Assembly (NCBI GenBank): GCA_949152475.1
Contig: OX424555.1
Coordinates: forward strand, 95,203,515-95,267,514
Length of the DNA: 64,000 bases
Origin: Terebella lapidaria
Taxonomy: Eukaryota; Annelida; Polychaeta; Terebellida; Terebellidae
Direction: 5' to 3'
The notes under the pieces are model-generated. The model had not been told where the DNA came from, made no database searches, and saw only the letters and a program-made list of their open reading frames with translations. This document shows positions 10,560 through 19,890 of this stretch, one piece after another. The stretch's first letter is position 1; every line of letters starts with the position of its first letter. Made by a program: the position numbers and the translations under genes.

Positions 10560-10990
10560 GGACATCCTTCTTCCGTGTGCCGCTTGGTGTTTACAGCTTG
10601 CTGTTGGCTGCTTGTTGTGTGCCGCTTGGTGTTTACTGCTCGCTGTAAAGCCGAAAACACACCGGACGCGTGCGTCGGGTGAGCGTCACGCGTGAGCAAA
10701 ATATGGAACAGCTTCAATACAGTGTCTCAAAACACACTACCGCGAGCGTCACGCGGCTGGCGTCAGGCCTGGCGTGTACCGCTCGCTGTCTGCCGTTTGC
10801 CGCGTACCGCTCGCTGTCTGCCGCTCGCCGCTTGGCGTGCACCGCTCGCTGTCTGCCGTTCGCCGCGTACCGCTCGCTGTCTGCCGCTCGCCGTTCACCG
10901 GTGGCGTTTACCGCTCGCTAGGCTGTCGCTCGCCATTCACCGCCTGGTGATTTCGCTCCCTGTCTGCCTCTTGCAGTTTCCCGCTCGCTG
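10560..10990 (+). repeat. GC-rich minisatellite-like tract
   Basis: This is an irregular tandem tract of CCGCTCGCTGTCTGCCGTTC-type units, with GTGCCGCTTGGTGTTTAC at its left end. It is strongly GC-rich inside an AT-rich neighbourhood. Open frames read through it on the plus strand only because the repeat lacks stops. It gives RSLSAARRLACTAR-type low-complexity peptides, which I do not regard as genes. Confidence 0.65.
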
Positions 10991-10999
10991 ATCCAGGTA

Positions 11000-11295
11000 T
11001 TTTTACATTGTTTGTAATGGCCGCCATTGCTGTTAAAATCTAATCAGGCCAGATACGTTAAAGTAACGAGAGGAATATCAAAGAAGGACTAGTAGAAATA
11101 TTGTGAAGGACATATAGAAGATCAATAGAAGACTATTGGGGACAGACTCATCGATTTGTGTGTGTAGCTGGACGTGTGTGTGATCCATCGGACTATTCGC
11201 CTGTTGTGGATAATAAACGGTATTGTGAACTCAAAGCTACGAGTTTGTGCAACAATCTAGACATTACGATCTGACAAGGGTTCGTATTTTATCCC
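11000..11295 (+). mobile_element. Possible solo LTR 3' part
   Basis: GGATAATAAACGGTATTGTGAACTC gives a polyadenylation-type AATAAA, followed by GAGTTTGTGCAACAATCTAGACATTACGATCTGACAAGGG. The arrangement resembles the R-U5 end of a Gypsy-type LTR. There is no partner LTR and no internal region in the window, so this is weak. Confidence 0.25.
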
Positions 11296-11301
11296 GACGT
11301 A

Positions 11302-11453
11302 GAAGAAGAAGGAATAAAGTTTAACGGCACTTTGGGCTCAAGAAGGCCATTTCAGTGCCAAACGAGGATATAAAAGTAGTATCAAGAAAGATAAACCGCA
11401 AGTTCTACAATTAAAAATTTGTAGTGAACAGTAAAACCTTACAAGATTAATTG
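11302..11453 (-). mobile_element. LINE 3' tail fragment (about 150 bp)
   Basis: The sequence starts with GAAGAAGAAGGAATAAAGTTTAACGG and matches the first 150 bases of the minus-strand LINE family (GGCACTTTGGGCTCAAGAAGG...TTAATTGTG). It is strongly 5'-truncated. It sits at the edge of the exon remnant GTGTGGAGGACGCTACCC, the same exon that carries a different LINE copy in the paralogous unit at 13165. Confidence 0.8.
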
Positions 11454-12451
11454 TGTCGATTGTGTGGAGGACGCTACCCTCCATTAGTGGCCAGCTGATG
11501 GTCAAAATACGCCGGTATTATAGCTTATCATATTATCATTCAAACTTCCCACTACTTCTTGAATTATCACAAAATAAAATTTCGCTCTTCAGTAGACAAC
11601 GAGGGATCTTCAAACTTGCTTCTTTTTGTTTTAGGTGTCGTCCAAGAAAGGATAAATTCCGAAGTAGGACAGAAAAAACTGTCATGCATCCTAGCACGAG
11701 CGCCCGATGATCTCAAATGTTTGGGTGGACGACGTTTGCCCCCAAATCAAAACAACATCACCGTGACAAATGTGGACGTGGGCCAATTCCGCGACGAAAA
11801 AACGTTCAACTCCACCCCGGAGTCTGCGATAATTGTAAGTCAAAATCACATATATCTCTACTTATTTAGTTAAGTTATTATCACGTGTAATCCATGAACT
11901 TCCTACTAAATTTCATCAGAAACCCATAAGAGACTCTCTTATAGGTTTCTGATTTAGTATTTCCTTTCTATCGATATTTAGCGCTATGTTGCAAATTTGT
12001 CTAGAAATTTGTATATATACATGATATGAGTGATAAATGTTTCATCAAACCATGTGCAAAGCGAAGACGAATTTCTACTATGTATATATATCCTCCTCAG
12101 GTGGCAGATGCTTATCCCACGTGGTGCACGGAGACTTTCATCCGGCAAGATAAAGACGAGCAAGTTTATTTATGTCGTACCGTAAGTTTATCAACGAATG
12201 TTACACTGTGAATCAATGAAACTTTAAATTTGCAGAGGACAGTTATTTGATAGGAATATATATTTTTATAGGCACAATAATGAGATATAAATGTATCTGA
12301 GGACATTAATGTAAGTATATATGCAGGAACGCTGTCAGTCTGCTTACGGAGCGGGATGAAATGTTTCAAGCTGAAGTTGGCCTGTAGCCATACACAGCAG
12401 AGGACCTACATGTCCGATGCAAGTGTATTGTATTGGACAGGAAAATCATGG
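11454..12451 (+). pseudogene. OB-fold-like gene, copy I (exons e1-e4, broken)
   Basis: Four exon remnants parallel copy II. The e1 remnant has CCATTAGTGGCCAGCTG (ISGQL). Exon e2 (11635-11834, after TTTTGTTTTAG) encodes NNITVTNVDVGQFRDEKTFN and ends at AATT|GTAAGT. Exon e3 (12101-12181, after TCCTCCTCAG) encodes VADAYPTWCTETFIRQDKDE. Exon e4 (12327-12451, after ATATGCAG) encodes AVSLLTERDEMFQAEVGL, a stop, then CIVLDRKI. A TAA early in e2, the e4 stop and a deletion in e1 make it a pseudogene. Intron sequences are also similar to copy II, so a segment of about 2.9 kb was duplicated in tandem. Confidence 0.6.
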
Positions 12452-13090
12452 GTCGGTATTTCCCAAACCCAACATGCCCAAACAGGCATGATATCGAACT
12501 TCCCCTCATTTCCATAGTGGTTGATGAAATTGAGAGATCAAGCACCGCCTCGGCCGTTCATTGGCTATGGTTACTAGACTACCCAAGGGTTGCGCCGAGC
12601 ATAGCAGTGGCTGGGACATTCTAGATCATGAATATGCATGATGCGGCCGAGCAGCCGGCCGTTGGAACTTTTCTAGGTACGAACTGTGGAAGGTAAAAGC
12701 CCATAAGGCCGAACAAGAGGTAGCCGGTCATAGCTATCAGCTGATAAAATCTTCATCACTGCACATATATTCCAGTACCACTCACTGTGCTATAAGTTAG
12801 ATGTACTGCGACATATACATGTCGTCGGAAACATGACTGTCAGAAATTAAGTTACATATTTTTACAAAAATGGTGGCTTTCCATGTTGTTGTGGAGATAT
12901 CCAAGAAAAAACTCTTGGCTTTTGGCAAGTACATGTACATGTAATATAGGCCCACATGATAGGCCTACATACGATATGCACTTATGCACAGTGGCGCGAA
13001 ACACCGCTATTCGAATTTTAAAATTAATACCAATTATATGGAGGAGCATTCAGTCTTTAAGGTGTTTGAAATGTGTATCCACATCTTCGC
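12452..13090. other. No gene seen
   Basis: This is the intron or intergenic stretch between duplicate units. It includes a CGGCCGTTCATTGGCTATGG segment at 12552 that looks like a CCAAT-type promoter site, but nothing else supports a promoter. No repeat was identified. Confidence 0.35.
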
Positions 13091-13164
13091 TTCATATCCC
13101 CCTTCTAGGTTTTCCAAACCAGGCTTGAAACGTTGAAAACAGCGGAGGACGCTGTGGAATCATA

Positions 13165-14114
13165 GAAGAAGAAGAAGAAGAAATAAAGCTTAACGGCACT
13201 TTGGGCTCAAGAAGGCCATTTCAGTGCCAAACAAGGATATAAAAGTAGTATCAAGAATGATAAAACCACAAGTTATGCAATTAAAAATTTGTAGTGAACA
13301 GTAAAACCTTACAAAGTTAGTGGTGAAAAAATAATGACTAGATCTAGACCCAAAGGCATTGACTAGAATTTATTTGTCTAAAAATAGAAATATACCCCAA
13401 TTTCCCGAAGGAAATTGAGGATTTTATAAATATTAATATCGTTAAAAACATCATGCATTGACTGACACTCGTAAAACAAACGACGAGTGTCAGCCAAATC
13501 TTGACAATGTACCAGGACATGTTCAACGGTCAGCCACTCTCGACAGGGCACACACACAGGGGCCTTCTCCCCACGGAGCAGGTAACCCTGAGTAAGGTAT
13601 GTATGTCCTATACGAGCCCGTGACATGACCAGTTGATCACGCCTGGACATTTCGTTTATTGGGGTACAACAACCAATCGTTGGTTTGACTTTGTGTAATT
13701 TGTTATCAACCTGCTCATCCCAGAATGACTGCCATTCTGCGTACAAGTACGTGTGGATGAGCAGCTTGAAATCAGAATGTGGCACCCTGGAAAATGTGAC
13801 GTCCAGATCAAGAGCTGCCCTGGCAGCATTGTCGACACGTTCATTCCCAGGAATGTCCACATGACTGGGTACCCAACAAAATACCACAACTTTATGCATT
13901 TGAAAAGTACGTTGATGTTCAGTTAAAATATCCAAAAGTAGAGGATGGTCAATATTACGATTCTCTATGGCTTGCAGGGCTGATAGAGAATCTGAACAAA
14001 TGACAAAACCCAGTTCTCCGGACCGGCGGATGTGGGACAGTGCTAACAGTATTGCTTTCAACTCCGCTGTGTACACTGAACACACATCAGGGAGACGTTG
14101 TTTGTATGTTCTCC
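13165..14114 (-). mobile_element. LINE (I-like) copy with 13-bp target duplication
   Basis: Exact 13-mers CTGTGGAATCATA flank the element at 13152-13164 and 14115-14127. The minus strand encodes the C-terminal half of RNase H (GRTYKQRLPDVCSVYTAEL, SDSLSALQAIENRN, WVPSHVDIPGNERVDNAARA) and the tail with INEMSRRDQLVMSRARIGHT as one open frame. It is almost identical to the copy at 18786, sharing private changes, so both come from a young subfamily. It lies inside coding exon e1. Confidence 0.92.
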
Positions 14115-15438
14115 CTGTGGAATCATACTTCAACTCACCAACCACGAGTGTGCCGGAGGCCCTCAAGCTGCCAACAGGCAAGAGGGTCTCCATTAGTGGC
14201 CAGCTGGTAGAGGTTATGAGATAAATTATTGTACAGTCAAAATACGCCGGAAATATAGATTATCATATTATCATTCAGACTTCCCACTACTTCGAATTCG
14301 AATATGGATATCCTTAAAATTAAGTGAAAATCACATAAATTTCTAGGAATAAAGTGAGAACAATTATCGAGAGTTCAACATGAAGAGTTATCACAAAATA
14401 AAATTTCGCTCTTCATCAAGGCATCTTCAAACTTGCTTCTTTTTGTTTTAGGTGTCGCCCAAGAAGGGCAAATTCCAAAGCAGGACAGAGATAACTATAG
14501 TGCATCCTAGCACGAGCGCGCGGATGACTTTGAACGTTTGGGGGGAACAACGTTTGCCCCCCAAAACAAAACAACATCACCGTGACAAACGTTGACGTTG
14601 GTCAATTCCGGGATAAGAAGACCTTTAACTTCACCCTGGAATCCGCGATAGTTCTAAGTCAAAATCACAAATCATCTCTTATAACTCTACTCATTCAGCT
14701 ATGTTGTTATCACATAGAAATCCATGAACTTCTCTTATGGGTTTATGATTTCACGTATTCTCTTTCTATCGACATTACAGATAATAGACTACAGAGATAT
14801 CTACGTCTGTGTTGTAAATTGCACTAGAAATTTGTATATATACATGATATGAGTGAAATATGTTTGATCAAAACATGTGCAAAGCGAAGGCGAAGTTATA
14901 TGTATATATCCTCCTCAGATGCTTCTCCCTCGTGGTCCAACGAAACTATCATCGGGATAGATGAGAATGACGAGTAAGTGTATTTATCTCATACCGTAAG
15001 TTTTTCAATGAATGTTACACTGTGAATCAATGAAACTTTGCAGAGGACGGCTATAAATATAGATATTTATAGGCGCAATAATTAGATATAAATATATTTG
15101 AGGACATGAATGTAAATATATTTGCAGGAACACTGTAAGCCTGCTCACGGAGCGGGACGAAATGCTTTAAGCTGATAATGCCCTGTGGCGTTACACATCA
15201 AAGGACCTCCCCGTCCGATGCCGGTGTATTGTGCTGGACGGGAAGATCACGGGTCAGTATTTCCTAAACAGCCTAGGCATAATATCGAACTTCCAAACAT
15301 TTCCATATTCGCTGCCATTGCAGACTTCTCAAATATAATATATTTTGATCGGTTTTCAGAGCTTCACCCGCTTCCTGACGTATGATTGTGAAAAGAGCGG
15401 AAACATAATCACTGGTGATGTTTTATATGGACAAGGAT

Positions 15439-15644
15439 CACTGGGTGGGAGCTTGCCCATGATTCTTGACGAGTCAACTCGGTAAAAATCTTTCCTTGCA
15501 GGGGCTTTGCTCGGCAAAAATCTTTTATCGCATGGGCTTTCAGATGCCCCTGTGATTAGAGATTTTTGCCGAGCAAAGCCCCTGCGAGGAAAGATTTTTA
15601 CCGAGTTGACTCGTCAAGAATCATGGGCAAGCTCCCACCCAGTG
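15439..15644. mobile_element. Perfect fold-back MITE with CACTG ends and 5-bp target duplication
   Basis: The 206-bp element has arms of about 84 bp (15439-15522 and 15561-15644) that are nearly perfect inverted complements. The terminus is CACTGGGTGGGAGCTTGCCC. It is flanked by AGGAT at 15434-15438 and 15645-15649. The termini match those of the 3.76-kb element at 52318-56075 (CACTGTGGCGGAGCTTGCCC), so it is a short non-autonomous relative. A paralogous exon just downstream (about 15710-15800) keeps the uninterrupted sequence GACAGGGATGGGACA. Confidence 0.9.
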
Positions 15645-15684
15645 AGGATGGGACAGTATGCTTGGCAGGTATGCTGCTTTGTGA

Positions 15685-15830
15685 TCCGAGACTTTCGGAG
15701 TAGTCATGAACAAAGGGCGGAAACAGAATCACTGGTGATGTTTCATAAGGACAGGGATGGGACAATCCACTTGACAGCCCGTGACTGTCTAGCAGTTGTC
15801 CCGAGACAGTCAACATTTAGAATCGATTCG
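15685..15830 (+). pseudogene. Tandem paralogue of exon e5 without the MITE
   Basis: It encodes EQRAETESLVMFHKDRDGTI, HLTARDCLAVVPRQSTF. The corresponding part of e5, once the MITE and one AGGAT are ignored, reads SLVMFYMDKDGTVCLA. The shared nucleotides AATCACTGGTGATGTTT and GGATGGGACA establish the homology. Copy e5 has a TAA where this copy has GAA. The product is unknown. Confidence 0.5.
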
Positions 15831-16009
15831 CAAGTTGGAGTTACTAGTAACAGGATGCATGCAGTACCAAACTGTATGTATCTTTGATCATTCAAGTGGG
15901 TGTAATCTGTATCTCAGGTTCTGAAAGGCTGAGAAATGGCATGACACACCTTGCAAACAGATTTGTGCAAGTGGTAGCGCGAGATGTGAGTGGCGAAGGT
16001 AGGAATCCT

Positions 16010-16249
16010 ACTCGTTGCTACTTGAAGCTGTTGCTGTGAGATTAAGTTTAAGCAGCCCACGACAGCCTCTAGCTCCATTTTATTATCAATATATTCGCCA
16101 GAAATACCAACAGAGAACAAGATTCAGACGACCCCTGTGTCCCCGGTCTCGCTTGCTGGATCCCAACATATAAGGGGAGATGCACATGTTGGATTTGAAA
16201 GATCTTCGGAAAGCCATCAACTTCTGTGTCCTTCCGCAGAACGCCAAAG
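16010..16249 (+). pseudogene. Exon-like segment upstream of the ParB-like exon
   Basis: The frame reads SLLEAVAVRLSLSSPRQPLA, FYYQYIRQKYQQRTRFRRPL, LLDPNI, a stop, then MHMLDLKDLRKAINFCVLPQ and ends at AAAG|GTAAAC. The last part, with a Leu-rich strand and LRKAI, is reminiscent of the first strand and helix of ParB/sulfiredoxin folds (L-x-x-SI), which would precede the GNHR motif found in the next exon. The single in-frame TAA is at about 16166. The link is inferred. Confidence 0.4.
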
Positions 16250-17197
16250 GTAAACAATATTAACATATGTATAGCATGCATATATTGTGTCTTGATCAGT
16301 ATTGGTGTGTAGTAGCATATACATCATATATCTGCACATCAAGGTAAGACTAAGATAAGACTGTTAAGGTTGTGAGAAGACAATTAAGGTAATCAGTTCA
16401 AATACATGTTGTAATCTTTTCATATACAAAAGAGTCGTATGAGCGATAGCCTTTGCAAGCGACTGAGGTCGAAGTTGACCTCAAAAATGACCTTGACCTT
16501 GACCTCTTGCAAAAATATCGAGTAGTAGCTCTTTTCAAAGGTCTTCGAGAGTACTTTCCAAATCCGGCAGTGAACCTTGTTAAAACAGCCTGACCTCAAA
16601 GTGTTTGATAAAGTTTTTTTCTCTCTTGATTGTTCATTATTAGGGCCTACGTGAAAAATTCCAGGTGGGTGTGAAATTCTCACCCTTGGGGAATTTGAAA
16701 AATCCAAGATGACCGCCATGGAGGGTGATTTCAACCACCTGGAATATAGTTCAGCCCATAACTTTACTTCTAGAGTACATAGAAGTGCGAACTTGGTGTC
16801 TATACCCATGTTTTCTGGTATCAGCTTTACAATGGTGCCACTAAATTACAGCTAAGCTTGTCCGCCATCTTGGAAATCAAAATGGCCGCGTAAGCTTGGT
16901 CATTTTTGCCCGAATATTTGCCCAAAACTGTTTGATTTTATATGTAGTGTAATGACAAATATGTTCAAAGATAATGCGTAGCGGTGGAGCATCTAGTATT
17001 GTTTTAGTGAATTGTTTCGTAGGTATTGTCATACAATAAACGTTGAGGGGACAGGTGACATCATGCCCTCCATGTCTTCAACGTTGTCACCAGTGTCCTG
17101 AGAAGTTCATTTTGCAGCAAGTTTGACACATAGACAGGTCAATCTATGACAAACAACCACCTATTATTTTTGGAATTGGACGTCAATTGAAGTACTG
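16250..17197. other. Intron-like stretch, no gene
   Basis: Nothing is supported except scattered GACCTTGACCTTGACCTC and a CATCTTGGAAATCAAAATGGCCGC block (16870-16890). These are low-level remnants of the CAAGATGGCCGCC-type repeats seen at 3.3, 26.6, 51.8 and 60.2 kb. Confidence 0.4.
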
Positions 17198-17506
17198 ATG
17201 CAGACCAGCCAGGATCACAGTATGTGATCCTGGATGGTAACCACAGATACCAGGCGATGAAGAACATCAGGATACATGATTCCGAAAAGTTTTGCAAAGT
17301 CAACTGTCGGGTCTACAATGACAATATAAACGCCCAGCAAGCCTTGGCAATTGGGTTTGCCATGAACCAGGATGCGGAATATGTTCTGAGGATGACGCCA
17401 GACGAACTACGAAAAGGTAGTCATCGTCAGACGGCTTCTCGGCGATAGCACCTCTTCAAAAGCTGATGCCCTCGACAGCGTCTACGAAATGCTGAATATA
17501 AGCAGT
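17198..17506 (+). pseudogene. ParB/sulfiredoxin-fold-like exon
   Basis: The frame encodes DADQPGSQYVILDGNHRYQA, then MKNIRIHDSEKFCKVNCRVY and NAQQALAIGFAMNQDAEYVL. YVILDGNHRYQA is the signature of the ParB/sulfiredoxin superfamily (hydrophobic, D-G-N/H-H-R-x-x-A). In that superfamily the motif contacts nucleotide, as in CTP-dependent ParB or ATP-dependent sulfiredoxin. A spacing of one extra A in GAAAAGG (17411-17417) shifts the frame. Read without it, the exon continues ELRKVVIVRRLLGDSTSSKA, DALDSVYEMLNISS to a donor GTGAGT at 17507. So it is either a recent pseudogene or carries a one-base sequence error. The function in the animal is unknown. Confidence 0.6.
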
Positions 17507-17619
17507 GTGAGTATACTTTGGTCAATTAGAGTAAATTGCTAGGCTTATTGAATCTATTTCGTGAAGTTCTTTTTATATAGATCTGTCGGTTGGGATGATG
17601 ACGACTATTTTTTTTTCAG

Positions 17620-17856
17620 CGTAAAGGGCGCCAATCAATACAGCCACATGTATATGTCAGCAGTATGTCCGCGAGGTGCTACAAGATCGTGTCAAAACAT
17701 CTGGCTCAACGCAAAATAAAATGTTCTGCATTGAATTCGACCCACACAATGCAAGAAGATGAACTGTTTCCCATTCAGAGTGAGTGGAAAGTGAAAGGTT
17801 ACAAAACCAGCGAGCTGAAAAAAAGGGCCACAATGAGTGCCACTAAAACGAAGAAG
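17620..17856 (+). pseudogene. Exon-like segment after the ParB-like exon
   Basis: It is bounded by TTTTTTTTTCAG (ends 17619) and AAGAAG|GTGAAA. Two frames look coding in succession: QYVREVLQDRVKTSGSTQNK and MFCIEFDPHNARR in one, then QSEWKVKGYKTSELKKRATM in another. This suggests a frameshift near 17750. I do not recognise a domain. Confidence 0.35.
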
Positions 17857-17920
17857 GTGAAAAAAATTTTTCCACTTGTTCATTTACTAAATATTATTTA
17901 CTTGTGTATCGTTCCTTCAG

Positions 17921-18143
17921 TCGAACTAAAATTGAATGCTCAATCTGTATGCAGGAGCTACCGATCGATATCTCCTTCAATAATGGCAAGATGGTATGCA
18001 GCCAAGGATCGAAAATCAAGACCTCTGGGACTATTAAGACGTGTGGCCTTGAGATGGATGGTGAAAATGTGGAAATAGCATGGAATGGTTCGTTCATTGC
18101 CTTCACTTGTTCTGTCTGGAGCGGCAAAGTGAAGAAAATGTGA
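17921..18143 (+). CDS. Small Cys-containing exon of unknown function
   Basis: After the acceptor GTTCCTTCAG the frame reads TKIECSICMQELPIDISFNN, then SGTIKTCGLEMDGENVEIAW and ends in KVKKM and TGA at 18141-18143. CSIC at the start is like the first pair of a RING or other zinc finger, but the later cysteine spacing (C-S-Q-G, K-T-C-G) does not complete a RING. It is probably an internal or terminal exon of the same gene. A further small exon, 18227-18268 (NVQEQLKRALKHMGK), lies between TTTCAG and GTAAGG. Confidence 0.35.
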
Positions 18144-18268
18144 ATAAAGCTAGCATGAACAGATTGATTGGGTGCAGTTCACACAGTGAGCAGCAACACT
18201 TACAACATGTTTTGTTCTGATTTCAGTGAATGTCCAGGAACAGTTGAAACGTGCCTTGAAACACATGG

Positions 18269-18775
18269 GTAAGGGATATGATGAAATTACTTCACGATAC
18301 ACAAATATTACATATGACTACACATGTTTCGATATTCTTTGTACTGTATGGACCATTCACGTGCACCAGAAATACAAAAACTCATATGATGGACGCGTGC
18401 TTCTTTCACATGTTTATGTCTTGCCCTAAATCCAGAAACTGATTGAATTAAGTGATCTACTGAGTCGCATAGAGGCCTTATACAATAACGGGTGCTAAGC
18501 ACGTTCTAGGGGCTATTTATCTTCAGTCATTCCTTTATTCCACCAATACAACATACTCAATATTATGAGCTTATCGTATGGTGGTGGGCATTTCTGGAGG
18601 CATAATTGTGACTGTTTTTACAAACGCCACTCAAATTGTTAAGGTACATGCTGGTGCGCGACAGGGTCTTGAATGATAACTGATTGAATTAAATCAGAGC
18701 AAATTCCATAGGAACTTGTACTGCTAGCACATATTTCGTTAAAATTAGTTACAATACCAGCCGAAAAGCAGTAAA
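18269..18775. other. No gene seen
   Basis: This is an AT-rich intron-like stretch before a LINE insertion, without supported features. Confidence 0.4.
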
Positions 18776-18785
18776 AAGGACCAAA

Positions 18786-19582
18786 GAAGAAGAAACAAAG
18801 CTTAACGGCACTTTGGGCTCAAGAAGGCCATTTCAGTGCCAAACAAGGATATAAAAGTAGTATCAAGAATGATAAAACCACAAGTTATGCAATTAAAAAT
18901 TTGTAGTGAACAGTAAAACCTTACAAAGTTAGTGGTGAAAAAATAATGACTAGATCTAGACCCAAAGGCATTGACTAGAATTTATTTGTCTAAAAATAGA
19001 AATATACCCCAATTTCCCGAAGGAAATTGAGGATTTTATAAATATTAATATCGTTAAAAACATCATGCATTGACTGACACTCGTAAAACAAACGACGAGT
19101 GTCAGCCAAATCTTGACAATGTACCAGGACATGTTCAACGGTCAGCCACTCTCGACAGGGCACACACACAGGGGCCTCCTCCCCACGGAGCAGGTAACCC
19201 TGAGTAAGGTATGTATGCCCTATACGAGCCCGTGACATGACCAGTTGATCACGCCTGGACATTTCGTTTATTGGGGTACAACAACCAATCGTTGGTTTGA
19301 CTTTGTGTAATTTGTTATCAACCTGCTCATCCCAGAATGACATTCTGCGTACAAGTACGTGTGGATGAGCAGCTTGAAATCAGAATGTGGCACCCTGGAA
19401 AATGTGACGTCCAGATCAAGAGCTGCCCTGGCAGCCTTGTCGGCACGTTCATTCCCAGGAATGTCCACATGACTGGGTACCCAACAAAATACCACAACTT
19501 TATGCATTTGAAAAGTACGTTGATGTTCAGTTAAAATATCCAAAAGTAGAGGATGGTCAATATTACGATTCTCTATGGCTTG
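18786..19582 (-). mobile_element. LINE (I-like) copy with 10-bp target duplication
   Basis: AAGGACCAAA occurs at 18776-18785 and again at 19583-19592, flanking the element exactly. It is almost identical to 13165-14114 but more 5'-truncated. A 4-base deletion in CCCAGAATGACATTC (sister: CCCAGAATGACTGCCATTC) breaks the frame between the RNase H end (19268-19591 frame) and the tail (18990-19343 frame). It is inserted in an intron-like region of the plus-strand gene. Confidence 0.9.
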
Positions 19583-19890
19583 AAGGACCAAAAGAAGTAA
19601 CCGTGTTGCAGTTCATGTATACATTTCAGAACACATTTCTTTGAAGACAAGCGGGATAATCCAGTCCAATAATAAATCATCAAGGAAACCTTTACTGGCA
19701 TTAGTATTGATTGAATTCAATCAGCGCACATTGTACACAATTTGCAGCTGTATTTTTTTCAAATTCCAGAACAGCCAGCTGGGAATATACCTCAAGGTAT
19801 AGCTATATTGCATGTTACGAAATCCTATATCCGTTGAAATTTTTCAATATTATGTCCGAGTGATTCTACTATGAAATAATTCTGTTTTAG

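Larger units (their letters stand above)
13100..15668 (+). pseudogene. OB-fold-like gene, copy II (exons e1-e5, broken by LINE and MITE)
   Basis: Exon e1 reads AEDAVESYFNSPTTSVPEAL then KLPTGKRVSISGQLVE and is split by the LINE at 13165-14114. Exon e2 (14452-14654) reads KGKFQSRTEITIVHPSTSAR and MTLNVWGE, then after a frameshift NNITVTNVDVGQFRDKKTFN. Its donor is CTAAGT instead of the GTAAGT of copy I. Exon e3 is 14919-14995. Exon e4 (15128-15252) has a TAA after LLTERDEML. Exon e5 (15360-15668) is split by the MITE at 15439-15644. The strand pattern fits an RPA-like OB fold binding single-stranded nucleic acid, an inference from pattern only. A lost splice donor, frameshift, stops and two insertions mean it is dead. 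Confidence 0.6.

Noticed and set aside
10259-10717. 152-codon minus-strand ORF
   Set aside because: It runs through the edge of the GC-rich minisatellite and a poly(T) stretch. The protein has repeated RAVNTKRHT blocks that derive from the repeat.
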